Assembly: GCF_013408245.1 (NCBI RefSeq) | Contig: NZ_JACBYS010000004.1 | Coordinates: forward strand, 248,001 to 312,000 | Length of the DNA stretch: 64,000 bases | Direction of reading: 5' to 3' | Source of the DNA: Duganella sp. 1224 | Lineage (GTDB): Bacteria > Pseudomonadota > Gammaproteobacteria > Burkholderiales > Burkholderiaceae_D | Shown here: positions 44,608 through 53,437 of the stretch, piece by piece | Position numbering within the stretch: the stretch's first letter is position 1 | Layout: every line of letters starts with the position of its first letter | Translations under genes and position numbers: made by a program | Notes under the pieces: generated by a model | Seen by the model: the letters and a program-made list of their open reading frames with translations, nothing else | What the model was told of the DNA's origin: nothing | Database searches by the model: none

Positions 44608-44729
44608 GGCAAGCTCCTTGGTGGGTTAAGAATCCGCGCAACGTCGCGGTTGAAATCACTATAGGCGCCTGTAGCCGGCGGGGGTAGATGCTGCTAGCAT
44701 GACGCAATGTCAAATAAATTAATACAATC

Positions 44730-45638
44730 ATGAGCGAGCCCTCCCCCATCCTCGACGAGCTGCGCGCCATGGCGGTGTTCGCCACGGTGGTGCGCAGCGG
44801 CAGTTTTGCCGCCGGCGCGCGGGCGCTGGGCCTGACCCGCGCCGTGGTCAGCCACCACATCCGCGCGCTGGAGGGCAAGCTGGGCGTACCGCTGGCCCAG
44901 CGCAGCACGCGCAGCTTCAGCCTGACGCCGGCCGGCGAAGCCTTCCGCGTGCATTGCGAGCGCCTGCTGGACGAGGCCAACGACGGCATCCGCGGCATGG
45001 AATTGCTGCGCGCCGAACCGCGCGGCGAGGTGCGCATCACCTGCTCGCACCACTTCGGCAGCAAGCGCATCCTGCCGGCGCTGCTGGCATTCCGGCGCCG
45101 CTATCCGGCGATCCGGCTGCACGTGTCGATGAACGACGCCAATGTCGACCTGGTGCAGCAGGGCATCGAGCTGGCGGTGCGGGCCGGGCCGCTGGCCGAT
45201 TCGTCGCTGGTGGCGCGGCGGCTGGTGCGCGAGCCGACCATGCTGTGCGCGTCGCCGGCCTATCTGCGCCGCTACCGCGCGCCGCTCAACGCGGCCGAGT
45301 TGGAGCAGCATCGCTGGGTGGTCTATCCGCCCAGCCAGCGCGGGCTGACGCTGCGCCTGGACGGGCGGGAGACGCAGGTGGCGGTGCGCGGCGACGTGGT
45401 GACCGACAGCGCGGCGTCGCGGCTGGCGTTTGTGCTGGCCGGCGAAGGCATCGCCCGCCTGCCGGCGTATGACGCCGCCGCGTTGCTGGCCTCGGGCGAG
45501 CTGGTGCGGGTGCTGCCGGAAGCCGAGACGGCGGCGCTGGACATCTACCTGGTCCACTCGCAGCGCATCGGCCCCAGCGCCCGCCTGCTGCGCGACTTCC
45601 TCCTTGACGCCGCCCGCGAGGAAACGCACGGCGCCTGA
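44730..45638 (+). CDS. LysR family transcriptional regulator
   Basis: A 302-residue LysR protein: HTH at residues about 10-70 (FAAGARALGLTRAVVSHHIRALEGKLGVPLAQRSTRSFSLTPAG), then an effector domain (GEVRITCSHHFGSKRILPALLAFRRRYPAIRLHV). The 122-bp divergent gap to the DJ-1/ABM operon suggests control of that operon. The start at 44730 gives an eight-residue leader before the HTH; the Met at 44769 (MAVFATVV) is an alternative. Confidence 0.9.
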   Translation: MSEPSPILDELRAMAVFATVVRSGSFAAGARALGLTRAVVSHHIRALEGKLGVPLAQRSTRSFSLTPAGEAFRVHCERLLDEANDGIRGMELLRAEPRGEVRITCSHHFGSKRILPALLAFRRRYPAIRLHVSMNDANVDLVQQGIELAVRAGPLADSSLVARRLVREPTMLCASPAYLRRYRAPLNAAELEQHRWVVYPPSQRGLTLRLDGRETQVAVRGDVVTDSAASRLAFVLAGEGIARLPAYDAAALLASGELVRVLPEAETAALDIYLVHSQRIGPSARLLRDFLLDAAREETHGA

Positions 45639-45696
45639 GCCGCGTCTTTACGCAGATTTACGTGGTTTTTTGTGACAAATGACGGATGCGTAATGT

Positions 45697-45712
45697 ATTT
45701 CCATGTGGAAAT
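45697..45712. promoter_or_regulatory. Palindromic operator candidate shared with 52645-52660
   Basis: ATTTCCATGTGGAAAT (7-bp perfect arms around TG) lies 49 bp before the S53 peptidase start and is followed by GCTAGCAT. The identical 16 bp, also followed by GCTAGCAT, occurs 52 bp before the FAD-dehydrogenase operon. A common regulator is likely. Confidence 0.6.
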
Positions 45713-45761
45713 TTGCTAGCATAGACTGGCCTTCCTCCCATCCGTCTCCGCGAGAGTTGCC

Positions 45762-47891
45762 ATGCAAGATTTCCACCGCACCAAGCGCCTGCTGGCGTTG
45801 CCGCTGACCGGTATCGCCGCGCTGTTGAGCGCCTGCGGCGGCAGCGCCGATAGCGCCGCCATTGTCGCGCAGAGTGCCGCGCCGCTGGCCACCGCCACCA
45901 CGGTGTTGCAGCTCGATCCCGGCACGCTGGCGGCGGCCGACGCCCAGCAGTTCGCGCTGCCGGCCTATCACATGGCGCCGGTGCTGCTGGACACGCCAGC
46001 CGACACCGCGTCCGGCGAGGCCGCCACCACCGTCCACACGCAGACCGTACCGGCCCAGTTCCGCCGCCTGGACTCGCGCCGCCTGACGGTGCAAGCGCTG
46101 CGCCAGGCGCAGGCCTTGCGCAGTGACACCGCGCAGGCCGATGGCGACACGGACGGCTCGTCGGCCACGCCGCTGGCCAGCACCACCACGGTGGCCACCT
46201 ACACGCCGGCGCAGATCCGCGCCGCCTATGGCCTGCCGACGCTGCCGTCCAGCTTCAGCAACCTGAGCGCCGCGCAGGCCGCCCAGCTGGGCGCCGGCCA
46301 GACCATCTACATCGTCGACGCCCAGCACAATCCGAACGTGGCGGCCGAACTGTCGGCGTTCAACGCCAAGTTCGGGCTGCCGGCGTGCGCCAGCAAGACC
46401 ATCGCCACCAACGCCAGCCTGCCGCTGGCGACGGCGTCGTCGTCCGCCTGCGAATTGTCGGTGGTGTACAGCACCGCCGCCGGCGGCATGACCGCCAGCG
46501 CGCCGGCCTATGACGCCGGCTGGGCCACCGAGATCGCGCTGGACGTGCAATGGGCCCACGCCACCGCGCCGCTGGCGCGCATCGTGCTGATCGAAACGGC
46601 CAGCGCCTCGTACGACAACCTGCTGGGGGGCGTGCGCCTGGCCAACAACCTCGGTGCGGGCATCGTCTCGATGAGCTTTGGCGGCAGCGAGAGCAGCGGC
46701 ACCAGCGCCGCCGACAGCGTCTTCTCGGCCGCCAACATGACCTACCTGGCCGCCACCGGCGACTCGGGCGCCGGCGTGGCCTGGCCGTCGGTGTCGCCGA
46801 AGGTGCTGGCGGTGGGCGGCACCACGCTGAGCTACAGCGGCGGCACCCGGTCGGAAGTGGTGTGGTCCGGCACCGGCGGCGGCGTCAGCGCCTACGTGGC
46901 CACGCCGGCCTACCAGAGCACGGCCGTGCCGGGCATGGGCGTGGCCCTGCGCCGCACTGTGGCGGACGTGGCCTTCAACGCCGATCCGAACAGCGGCCAG
47001 TACGTGGCGGTGATCCCGTCCGGCAGCGCCACCGTCAAATGGAGCAGCGTCGGCGGCACCAGCCTGGCGACGCCGCAATGGGCCGGCCTGATCGCCGTCG
47101 CCAACGCGCTGCGCGCCGTCAACGGCAAGGCCGCGCTGGCGACGCCGCACGCCGCGCTGTACACCAACATCGCCACCGTGCCGGGCACCTATGCCGCCAG
47201 CTTCGCCGACATCACCAAGGGCAGCCACGGCAGCTGCGGCGCCTGCGGCGGCGAGGTCGGCTACGACCAGGCCACCGGGCTCGGCACGCCCAACGCCACC
47301 GCGCTGCTGTCGACGCTGTCCGGCCTGACGGTGCAGACCGCGCCGGTGGTCACCTCCGCCACCATCAACGGCAAGGTGGGCACGGCGCTGAGCTTCACCG
47401 CGTCGGTCACGGCCAGCAACGCCGTCAGCTACACGCTGGGCGGCGCGCCGGCCGGCATGGCCATCAGCGGCGCAGGCGTGGTCAGCTGGGCGACGCCGGT
47501 GGCCGGCACCTATAACGTCACGGTCACCGCCAGGGACAGCAAGACCGGCCTGAGCGGGCAGGGCGTGTACACGGTGGTGATCGCCGCTGGCACGACCAGC
47601 ACCACGACGGGCGTCAGCGGCGGTGGTCCGGTGATCAAGGCCAGCGCCATGAGCGGCGTGGCCGGGCGCGCGCTGAGCGGCACCATCAGCATCACCGACA
47701 ACAGCAGCAAGTCGATCACGGTCAGCATCTCTGGCGCGCCGCTGGGCATGACCTTCCAGGTCAGCGGCATGCAAATCGTGGCCAACTGGGCGTCGCCGCA
47801 GACCGGCAGCTACACGCTGAAAGTGGTGGCCACCAACGGCAACGGCGCCAGCGCCGCGCTGTCGGTGCCGGTAACGATCAACGCCCGCTAA
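45762..47891 (+). CDS. S53 family serine-carboxyl peptidase (sedolisin), putative lipoprotein
   Basis: A 709-residue secreted peptidase. Lipobox LLSAC around residue 23 follows a short hydrophobic signal, so the protein is probably lipidated. The catalytic triad of sedolisins is visible: Glu257 and Asp261 in WATEIALDVQWAHA and Ser434 in GGTSLATPQWAG, plus the oxyanion Asp region AATGDSGAGVAWP and a calcium-site-like YDQATGLGTPNA. The pro-region is short compared with fungal relatives. Residues about 525-709 are two Ig-like domains (GKVGTALSFTASVTASN; SGVAGRALSGTISITDNSS), likely for surface or substrate binding. Confidence 0.93.
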   Translation: MQDFHRTKRLLALPLTGIAALLSACGGSADSAAIVAQSAAPLATATTVLQLDPGTLAAADAQQFALPAYHMAPVLLDTPADTASGEAATTVHTQTVPAQFRRLDSRRLTVQALRQAQALRSDTAQADGDTDGSSATPLASTTTVATYTPAQIRAAYGLPTLPSSFSNLSAAQAAQLGAGQTIYIVDAQHNPNVAAELSAFNAKFGLPACASKTIATNASLPLATASSSACELSVVYSTAAGGMTASAPAYDAGWATEIALDVQWAHATAPLARIVLIETASASYDNLLGGVRLANNLGAGIVSMSFGGSESSGTSAADSVFSAANMTYLAATGDSGAGVAWPSVSPKVLAVGGTTLSYSGGTRSEVVWSGTGGGVSAYVATPAYQSTAVPGMGVALRRTVADVAFNADPNSGQYVAVIPSGSATVKWSSVGGTSLATPQWAGLIAVANALRAVNGKAALATPHAALYTNIATVPGTYAASFADITKGSHGSCGACGGEVGYDQATGLGTPNATALLSTLSGLTVQTAPVVTSATINGKVGTALSFTASVTASNAVSYTLGGAPAGMAISGAGVVSWATPVAGTYNVTVTARDSKTGLSGQGVYTVVIAAGTTSTTTGVSGGGPVIKASAMSGVAGRALSGTISITDNSSKSITVSISGAPLGMTFQVSGMQIVANWASPQTGSYTLKVVATNGNGASAALSVPVTINAR

Positions 47892-47896
47892 CCCCC

Positions 47897-47988
47897 AACC
47901 GGGGTCAGTGCCGACATTCGGACACGAGCACAACCGTAGCGTAGCCTACGGTTGTGCTCGTGTCCGAATGTCGGCACTGACCCCGGTT
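47897..47988. repeat. Perfect 43-bp inverted repeat between convergent genes
   Basis: The left arm 47897-47939 and right arm 47946-47988 are exact reverse complements around a 6-bp loop (cgtagc). The outer core is AACCGGGGTCAGTGCCGACA, then TTCGGACACGAGC and ACAACCGTAG. The right arm is also the last 14 codons plus stop of the minus-strand gene starting at 48536. It would form a very stable cruciform or RNA hairpin and can stop transcription from both sides. Confidence 0.95.
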
Positions 47989-48536
47989 TTGCGGGTGCGG
48001 ATGGTGGTGAGTTGCTTGAGTTCCTTGTCGGTGGCGTTGGCCAGCAGGGCTTCGTGGGCCTTGCCCAGCTCGACGTAGCGGGCTTGCTCCGGCGTCAGGG
48101 CGTTGCCGCGCAGCGCCCAGGCGGTGAGGTAGCCGGTCGCCACGCAGCACAGCAACACCAGCACCGTGTAGACGGCGATCCAGGCGCCGGTCTTGAATTG
48201 CAGCAGGTTCAGCGCCACCCCGGTCTTGCGCGCCGATTCGGTGGCGACGTTGAGCGCCGTCACCATCTCGGCCACCGCCGCCTGCGTGGCCACCGTGGCC
48301 GCCGCGCTGGCCTCGGCGGCGGCGGTATGGGCGATCTGCTGCGCCTCGGCGCTGACGCGCACGGCCTCGGCAATCTTGCCGTCGATCTGGCTCAGGCCGG
48401 CGTTGGCCAGCCGCACCAGCTTGTCGCAGTTGGCGATCTGCCGCGTCACATTGGCCACTTCGCCATGGAAGCGCTCGACTTCCTTGGCATGCGCGTCGAG
48501 CTTGTCGTTGAAGAGATCGAGTTCGGCTTGGTTCAT
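47946..48536 (-). CDS. Hypothetical coiled-coil membrane protein
   Basis: A 196-residue protein I do not recognise. Residues about 1-110 are helical with heptad-like spacing and Ala/Glu/Gln-rich coiled-coil character (LFNDKLDAHAKEVERFHGEVANVTRQIANC; IGKIAEAVRVSAEAQ-like region). A single membrane helix lies at about residues 118-142 (WIAVYTVLVLLCCVATGYLTAWAL), followed by a short tail. The last residues TGVSADIRTRAQP are encoded by one arm of the 43-bp palindrome, so the native C-terminus may have been replaced when the repeat arrived. Confidence 0.7.
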   Translation of the reverse strand: MNQAELDLFNDKLDAHAKEVERFHGEVANVTRQIANCDKLVRLANAGLSQIDGKIAEAVRVSAEAQQIAHTAAAEASAAATVATQAAVAEMVTALNVATESARKTGVALNLLQFKTGAWIAVYTVLVLLCCVATGYLTAWALRGNALTPEQARYVELGKAHEALLANATDKELKQLTTIRTRKTGVSADIRTRAQP

Positions 48537-48665
48537 GGCGAGAGCGGCAGGTGGTCGATGTGGCTATCATACCTTTTGCGACGCTGAAGCAAAATCCTGC
48601 CGCTTGCGGGCATGGCCGGCGGCGACCGCCCGGCGCATACTGGCACCATCAATCAGGAGGACATC

Positions 48666-48923
48666 ATGACCCAGGTAACCATCTATACCACCCCCGTCTG
48701 CGGCTATTGCACCATGGCCAAGCGCCTGCTGGCCGGCAAGGGCGTGGCCGTGACCGAAATCGACGCCGGCAGCGATCCGCAGGCGATGCAGGAGATGATG
48801 ACGCGCAGCGGCCGCCGCACCGTGCCGCAGATCTTCTTCGGCGAGCGCCACATCGGCGGCTACGACGATCTGCTGGCGCTGGACCGCTCGGGCGGCTTCG
48901 ACGCGGCCTTGTCCGCCGCCTGA
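48666..48923 (+). CDS. grxC: Glutaredoxin 3
   Basis: An 85-residue GrxC-type glutaredoxin: VTIYTTPVCGYCTMAKRLLAGKGV with the CGYC active site (residues about 11-14), the cis-Pro TVPQIFFGERHIGGYDDL glutathione-binding segment, and normal length. It reduces protein and mixed disulfides with glutathione. ATG 48666 follows a strong AGGAGG site. Its last 64 bp overlap the 3' end of the LysR gene on the other strand. Confidence 0.96.
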   Translation: MTQVTIYTTPVCGYCTMAKRLLAGKGVAVTEIDAGSDPQAMQEMMTRSGRRTVPQIFFGERHIGGYDDLLALDRSGGFDAALSAA

Positions 48924-49801
48924 GCGCCTTGCAGCGCCTGCGCCAGCGCCCGCGCCGCCCGCCCCGGCTGGCGCTGGCGGTGGTGCAGCAGCGAGAACAG
49001 CCGTGGCGGCAGGTCGAGTCCGGCCTGGCGCAGCAGACCGGCCTGCAACTGCGGTGCCACCACCAGTTCCGACACCACCGTCGCGTACGGCCCGGCCATG
49101 GCGGCGCTGCGCAGCGCCTCGTTGGACGGCAGCGTCAGCGCCACCCGCAGCTCGGCCGGGGCGATGCCCAGCGCCGCCATGCGCGCCTCGAACGCCGAGC
49201 GTGTGCCGGAGCCCGGCTCGCGCATCACCCAGCCGGCCGCGCGCAGCGCGTCCGCGTCCAGCGCGTGGCCGTCGGCCCAGGCGTGGCCGGGCGCCACCAC
49301 CGCCACCATGCGGTCCTCGGCCACCGTGGCCGCCAGCAGTTCCGGCGCGTCGACGCCATCCTCCACCAGTCCCAGATCCGCCGCGCCGTCCAGCACCGCC
49401 CGCGCCACGCTGCTGGTGTTGCCGATCGTGAGGCTGAGTTCGATTTGCGGGTATTGCCGGTGGAAGGCCAGCAGCAGCGGCGGCAGCCAGTAGCTGGCGA
49501 TGGTCTGGCTGGCGTGCAGCGCCACCGCGCCGCGTTGCAGTCCGGCCAGCTCGGCCAGCGCCAGCTCGGCGTTGCGGGCCGCGCCCAGCGTGGCGCGGGC
49601 CTCGGTCAGGAATAGCCGGCCAGCGTCGTTGAGCTCGATGCGCCGGCCGACCCGGTCGAACAGCGGCGTGTCGTAGCGTTCCTCCAGCGCGCGCAGCGCG
49701 GCGCTCACCGCCGATGGCGTCAGCGCCAGGGCGGCGGCCGCCTGGGTCAGGTGTTCGCGCTCGGCGACAGCGATGAAGATGCGCAGTTGTTCCAGCGTCA
49801 T
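48860..49801 (-). CDS. LysR family transcriptional regulator downstream of the YeiH-type gene
   Basis: A 313-residue LysR protein of the CysB/YeiE-like group: HTH residues about 1-60 (LTQAAAALALTPSAVSAALRALEERY), effector domain from about 90 (GAVALHASQTIASYWLPPLLLAFHRQYPQIELSLTIGN). The start is 10 bp after the YeiH-type gene, so the regulator appears co-transcribed with its likely target rather than divergent. The last about 20 residues (ADKAASKPPERSSASRSS) are antisense to grxC and look unlike a conserved domain. Confidence 0.9.
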   Translation of the reverse strand: MTLEQLRIFIAVAEREHLTQAAAALALTPSAVSAALRALEERYDTPLFDRVGRRIELNDAGRLFLTEARATLGAARNAELALAELAGLQRGAVALHASQTIASYWLPPLLLAFHRQYPQIELSLTIGNTSSVARAVLDGAADLGLVEDGVDAPELLAATVAEDRMVAVVAPGHAWADGHALDADALRAAGWVMREPGSGTRSAFEARMAALGIAPAELRVALTLPSNEALRSAAMAGPYATVVSELVVAPQLQAGLLRQAGLDLPPRLFSLLHHRQRQPGRAARALAQALQGAQAADKAASKPPERSSASRSS

Positions 49802-49811
49802 GCGGGTTCTC

Positions 49812-50825
49812 TCAGGCGATATGCAGCAAGTGGATCAGGCCGATGCTGATGGCGCCCAGCACCAGCAGCGACAGCACCACCACCATGGTAACCCGGCCGC
49901 CGGCGCGCAGCACGCTGCGGGCATCCACGCCCAGGCCCAGCGCCGCCATCGACATCACGGTCAGCGCGTTGGACGCCACGTGCGCCGGCGCCAGCAGCGC
50001 GGGCGGCAGCAGGTCGAACGAGCGCAACGCCATCAGCGCCAGGAAGCCGACGATGAACCACGGCAGCAGGTGCGACAGCCGCGGCCGCTGGCGCGGCGCG
50101 TCCCCGTCCTGGCGCGGGCCGAACAGCGACAGCAGCAGCACCACCGGGCCCAGCATCAGCACCCGCACCAGCTTGACCAGCGTGCCGACGTGGGCGCTGG
50201 TCAGCGACACCGCGCTGGTGGCGGCCAGCACCTGCGGCACGGCGTACACGGTCAGCCCGGCGAACACGCCGTATTGCGTGACTGACAGCGACAGCAGCGG
50301 CATTGCCAGCGGCAGCGTCAGCACCACGATCACGCCCAGCACGGCGGTGAAGGAGATCGAGGCGGCCACGTCCTGGCCGTCGGCGTCGATCACCGGCGCC
50401 ACGGCGGCGATGGCCGAGTTGCCGCAGATCGAGTTGCCGCAGGCGATCAGGATCGCCAGCTTGGCCGGCAGGCCGCTCAGACGGCCGATGGTGTAACTGG
50501 CGCCGATGGCCAGCAGCACCACGGCGGCGATGCCGACCAGCAGCAGCCAGCCGTCGGCCAGCAGCGCGGCGGCGCTGACCGAAGCGCCCAGCAGCAGCAC
50601 CGCCACCTCCAGCAGCGTCTTGGCGCTGAAGTGAATGCCGGCGTCCCAGCGCGGATGCAGGCGCAGCAGCGTGCGCACGCCGGTGCCGAGCAGGATGGCC
50701 AGTACCAGGCTTTCGAGCCAGGCGCGGCCGAAGAGGGCCGCCTCGATGCGCTCCAGGCCGGTGGCGGCGGCGGTGACGGCCGCGCACAGCAGCAGGCCGG
50801 GAAGAATGTTGCGTACCATGGTCAT
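49812..50825 (-). CDS. YeiH/UPF0324 family putative sulfate exporter
   Basis: A 337-residue membrane protein with about 10 helices. Family hallmarks are KTLLEVAVLLLGASVSAAAL, LIACGNSICGNSAIAAVAPVIDADGQDVAASISFTAVLG and LRSFDLLPPALL with ALGLGVDARSVLRAGGR. In Escherichia coli yeiH is controlled by the LysR protein YeiE; here too a LysR gene is adjacent. Substrate assignment (sulfate/sulfite) is by family annotation only. A TATGACGT region with GGAG-type RBS (aaggagtatgac) precedes the start. Confidence 0.9.
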   Translation of the reverse strand: MTMVRNILPGLLLCAAVTAAATGLERIEAALFGRAWLESLVLAILLGTGVRTLLRLHPRWDAGIHFSAKTLLEVAVLLLGASVSAAALLADGWLLLVGIAAVVLLAIGASYTIGRLSGLPAKLAILIACGNSICGNSAIAAVAPVIDADGQDVAASISFTAVLGVIVVLTLPLAMPLLSLSVTQYGVFAGLTVYAVPQVLAATSAVSLTSAHVGTLVKLVRVLMLGPVVLLLSLFGPRQDGDAPRQRPRLSHLLPWFIVGFLALMALRSFDLLPPALLAPAHVASNALTVMSMAALGLGVDARSVLRAGGRVTMVVVLSLLVLGAISIGLIHLLHIA

Positions 50826-50926
50826 ACTCCTTATGACGTTTCCGAATAAGGTTAGTATGAAATCTTCTATGGTATGCAGTCCATCGATATGTTTTTAATG
50901 AATCGTTCGATTTTTCTGAAAGATTC

Positions 50927-52516
50927 CTAGCGCAGCGCCAGCTGGCGCTTGCCGGCCACGCGCGCCGGCTCGTCGGTGCGGAACACGCTGATGGCCTGGT
51001 TCAGGCGGGTGGCCTCGTCCTGCATGCTCATGGCGGCGGCCGAGGCTTCCTCTACCATGGCGGCGTTCAGGCGGGTGGCGTTGTCCATTTCGGCGATGGC
51101 CTGGTTGATGTTGTGCAGGCCGGCGCTCTGCTCGCGCGTGGCGGCGGTGATCTCGGTCATGATCTGCGCCACTTCCTTGATGGCGCCGACGATGTCGGTC
51201 ATGGTGGCGCCGGCGTCGTCCACCAGCTTGCTGCCGGCGTTGACCTGCTCCACCGAGGTGCTGATCAGCACGCTGATTTCCTTGGCCGCCGCCGCCGAGC
51301 GCTGGGCCAGGTTGCGCACCTCCGACGCTACCACCGCGAAGCCGCGCCCCTGTTCGCCGGCGCGCGCCGCTTCCACCGCCGCGTTCAGCGCCAGGATGTT
51401 GGTCTGGAAGGCGATGCCGTCGATGATGGCGGTGATTTCCGAGATGCGCTGCGAGCCCTGCTTGATCTCGGCCATCGTCGCCACCGCCTCGCCGACCACG
51501 GCGCCGCCCTTGCTGGCCAGCGCGCTGGCGCCCAGGGCCAACTGGTTGGCCTGGCCGGCGTTGCCGGCGTTGTGCTCCACGGTCGAGGTCAGCTCTTCCA
51601 TGGCGCTGGCGGTTTCCTCCAGGCTGGCGGCCTGCGACTCGGTGCGGCCGGACAGGTCGGCATTGCCCTGGGCGATTTCGCCGGCGGCGCTGGTGATGGT
51701 GCCGGCGCTCTGCATGACGTCGCTGATCAGGCTGCGCAGCGCGATGTTCATCTCGCCCAGTGCCTGCAGCAGTTGGCCGGCCTCGTCCTGCGAGGTGGTG
51801 CGCACGTCGGCGGTCAGGTCGCCCTGGGCCACGCGGCGGGCGACGCCGATCGCGTAGTGCAGCGGGCCGACGATGCTGCGCTTGAGCGCCACGCCGCACA
51901 CCACCACCACCAGGGCCAGCAGCACGGTCAGCGCCAGTTGCAGGCGCAGGCTCATGGTGGCGGCCTGTTCGATCTCGGCGGCGCTCTGGTCGATCTGCTG
52001 GCGCTCAAAGGCCACCAGCTCGCGCAGGCGCTGCTGGTAGACGTCGGCGGCGCCGATGAATTTATCGTTGAGCACGGCGCTGGCGGTGGCGTTGTCGCCG
52101 GCCGCCTTGGCCTTGGTGATGGCGGCCTTGTGCACGTTGTAGATGTCGCGCGCGTCGCTGATGCCCTTGAGCAGCGCGGTTTCCTTTTCCGAGGTCAGCA
52201 GCACGCCGACCTGCTTGAGGATTTCGCCGGCCTCGGTGGTGCCCTTGCTGGAGTCGGCCGCGAAGAAGGCGACCAGGCCGTTGTCCTCGCTGCGGGCGAT
52301 GGCCAGCGTGCGGCGGGCGCCGGCGAAGATGATGCGGTACCAGTCGCTGACCAGGCGTTCCTTGGCCAGTGACAGGTCCAGCAGTTCCTTGGTGGCGGCG
52401 CGCATCTTGCCGAGCTGCCACAGGCTGACGCCGGTGGCCAGGCTGGACATGATCAGCACGATGCCGAAGACGAGGGTGATTTTCTTGCCAATGTTGGCAT
52501 TTTGCATGAAGTTCAT
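50927..52516 (-). CDS. Methyl-accepting chemotaxis protein
   Basis: A 529-residue transducer: first membrane helix (about residues 11-33), a periplasmic four-helix-bundle sensor (about 35-190), a second helix (about 192-212), HAMP (about 213-265) and a cytoplasmic signalling domain with the hairpin tip IIDGIAFQTNILALNAAVEAARAGEQGRGFAVVASEVRNLAQRS. GNADLSGRTESQAASLEETA is a typical methylation helix of this betaproteobacterial class. It couples to CheW/CheA. No C-terminal CheR-binding pentapeptide is seen. The ligand is unknown. It is divergent from the FAD-dehydrogenase operon. Confidence 0.95.
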   Translation of the reverse strand: MNFMQNANIGKKITLVFGIVLIMSSLATGVSLWQLGKMRAATKELLDLSLAKERLVSDWYRIIFAGARRTLAIARSEDNGLVAFFAADSSKGTTEAGEILKQVGVLLTSEKETALLKGISDARDIYNVHKAAITKAKAAGDNATASAVLNDKFIGAADVYQQRLRELVAFERQQIDQSAAEIEQAATMSLRLQLALTVLLALVVVVCGVALKRSIVGPLHYAIGVARRVAQGDLTADVRTTSQDEAGQLLQALGEMNIALRSLISDVMQSAGTITSAAGEIAQGNADLSGRTESQAASLEETASAMEELTSTVEHNAGNAGQANQLALGASALASKGGAVVGEAVATMAEIKQGSQRISEITAIIDGIAFQTNILALNAAVEAARAGEQGRGFAVVASEVRNLAQRSAAAAKEISVLISTSVEQVNAGSKLVDDAGATMTDIVGAIKEVAQIMTEITAATREQSAGLHNINQAIAEMDNATRLNAAMVEEASAAAMSMQDEATRLNQAISVFRTDEPARVAGKRQLALR

Positions 52517-52644
52517 GAGAGATCCTGACGCGATAAACGCATATCCACAATCTTAGAAAGGGTATCACTATTTTTGCCTTGCAGAAACAATACCGAAAGT
52601 AAAAATTTTGTATCAGCATTGATACATTTTGTAATCTGTTTTCG

Positions 52645-52660
52645 ATTTCCATGTGGAAAT
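52645..52660. promoter_or_regulatory. Palindromic operator candidate shared with 45697-45712
   Basis: ATTTCCATGTGGAAAT, identical to the element before the S53 peptidase, 52 bp upstream of the dehydrogenase small-subunit start and followed six bases later by GCTAGCAT. It lies in the 196-bp gap shared with the divergent chemoreceptor gene. Confidence 0.6.
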
Positions 52661-52712
52661 AATCTCGCTAGCATCGCAACGATCTGTCCAACGATCCCAC
52701 GGAGCCCGAGTG

Positions 52713-53426
52713 ATGAGCGATAACCGCGATCAGCAACCCCGGCGCGACTTCCTGTTGCGCTCCCTGGCCGGCGCCGTTGGCGCCAGCGCCGCCAGCCTGC
52801 CACTGGCCGCCAGCGCCGCGCCCGCGGCTGCCCCCGCGCCCGACGCCCCGCCCGGCTACCTGTGGCTGCGGCCCGACGAGCAGGTGTTTGTCGAGGCGCT
52901 GGTCAACCACATGTGCCCGGCCGACGGCCTGACGCCGGACGGCGTCACGCTGGGCCTGGCGGTGTTCTACGACCGCGCGCTGGGCGGTAACTGGGGCCAG
53001 GGCGACCGGCTCTACCTGCAAGGGCCGTTCAAGCAGGGCAGCGCCAACCAGGGCTACCAGCTCGGCATGACGCCGGCCCAGCTGTTCCGCGCCGGCACCG
53101 AGGGCCTGGCCGACTATTGCCGCGCCACCCATGGCAAGCCGTTCGACCGCCTGTCGCCGGCCGAGCGCGAGGCGCTGCTCAAGGGCCTGCAGTCGGGCCA
53201 GGTGGCGCTGCCCAACGGCGTGCCGTCGGCCACCTATTTCGCCCAACTGCTGCAGATGTTTTACGAGGCCATGTTTGCCGACCCGATCTATGGCGGCAAC
53301 CAGGGCAAGCAGGGCTGGAAGCTGGTCGGCTACCCCGGCGTCAACACCGCCAACAAGCTCAACATCGTCAAGTACGCCAACAAGCCCTACCGGCCGGAAC
53401 CGGCCGGCATCGCCGATCTCAGCTAA
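52713..53426 (+). CDS. Gluconate 2-dehydrogenase subunit 3 family protein (Tat-exported small subunit)
   Basis: A 237-residue protein with a twin-arginine signal (QPRRDFLLRSLAGAVGASAASLPLAASA). The mature part has the subunit-3 pattern: FVEALVNHMCPADGLTPDGVTLGLAVFYDRAL, then YFAQLLQMFYEAMFADPIYGGNQGKQGWKLVGYPG. In gluconate, fructose and sorbitol dehydrogenases this subunit escorts the flavoprotein, which lacks its own signal, through Tat. The start at 52713 is chosen because it puts the RR motif near the N-terminus. Eleven bp separate it from the GMC gene. Confidence 0.92.
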   Translation: MSDNRDQQPRRDFLLRSLAGAVGASAASLPLAASAAPAAAPAPDAPPGYLWLRPDEQVFVEALVNHMCPADGLTPDGVTLGLAVFYDRALGGNWGQGDRLYLQGPFKQGSANQGYQLGMTPAQLFRAGTEGLADYCRATHGKPFDRLSPAEREALLKGLQSGQVALPNGVPSATYFAQLLQMFYEAMFADPIYGGNQGKQGWKLVGYPGVNTANKLNIVKYANKPYRPEPAGIADLS

Positions 53427-53437
53427 AAGGAAGCCGC

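Noticed and set aside
45705..45722. A sigma54-like GG-N10-GC promoter before the S53 peptidase
   Set aside because: The -24/-12 bases match poorly beyond GG and GC, and the second copy of the same palindrome at 52645 does not keep the spacing.
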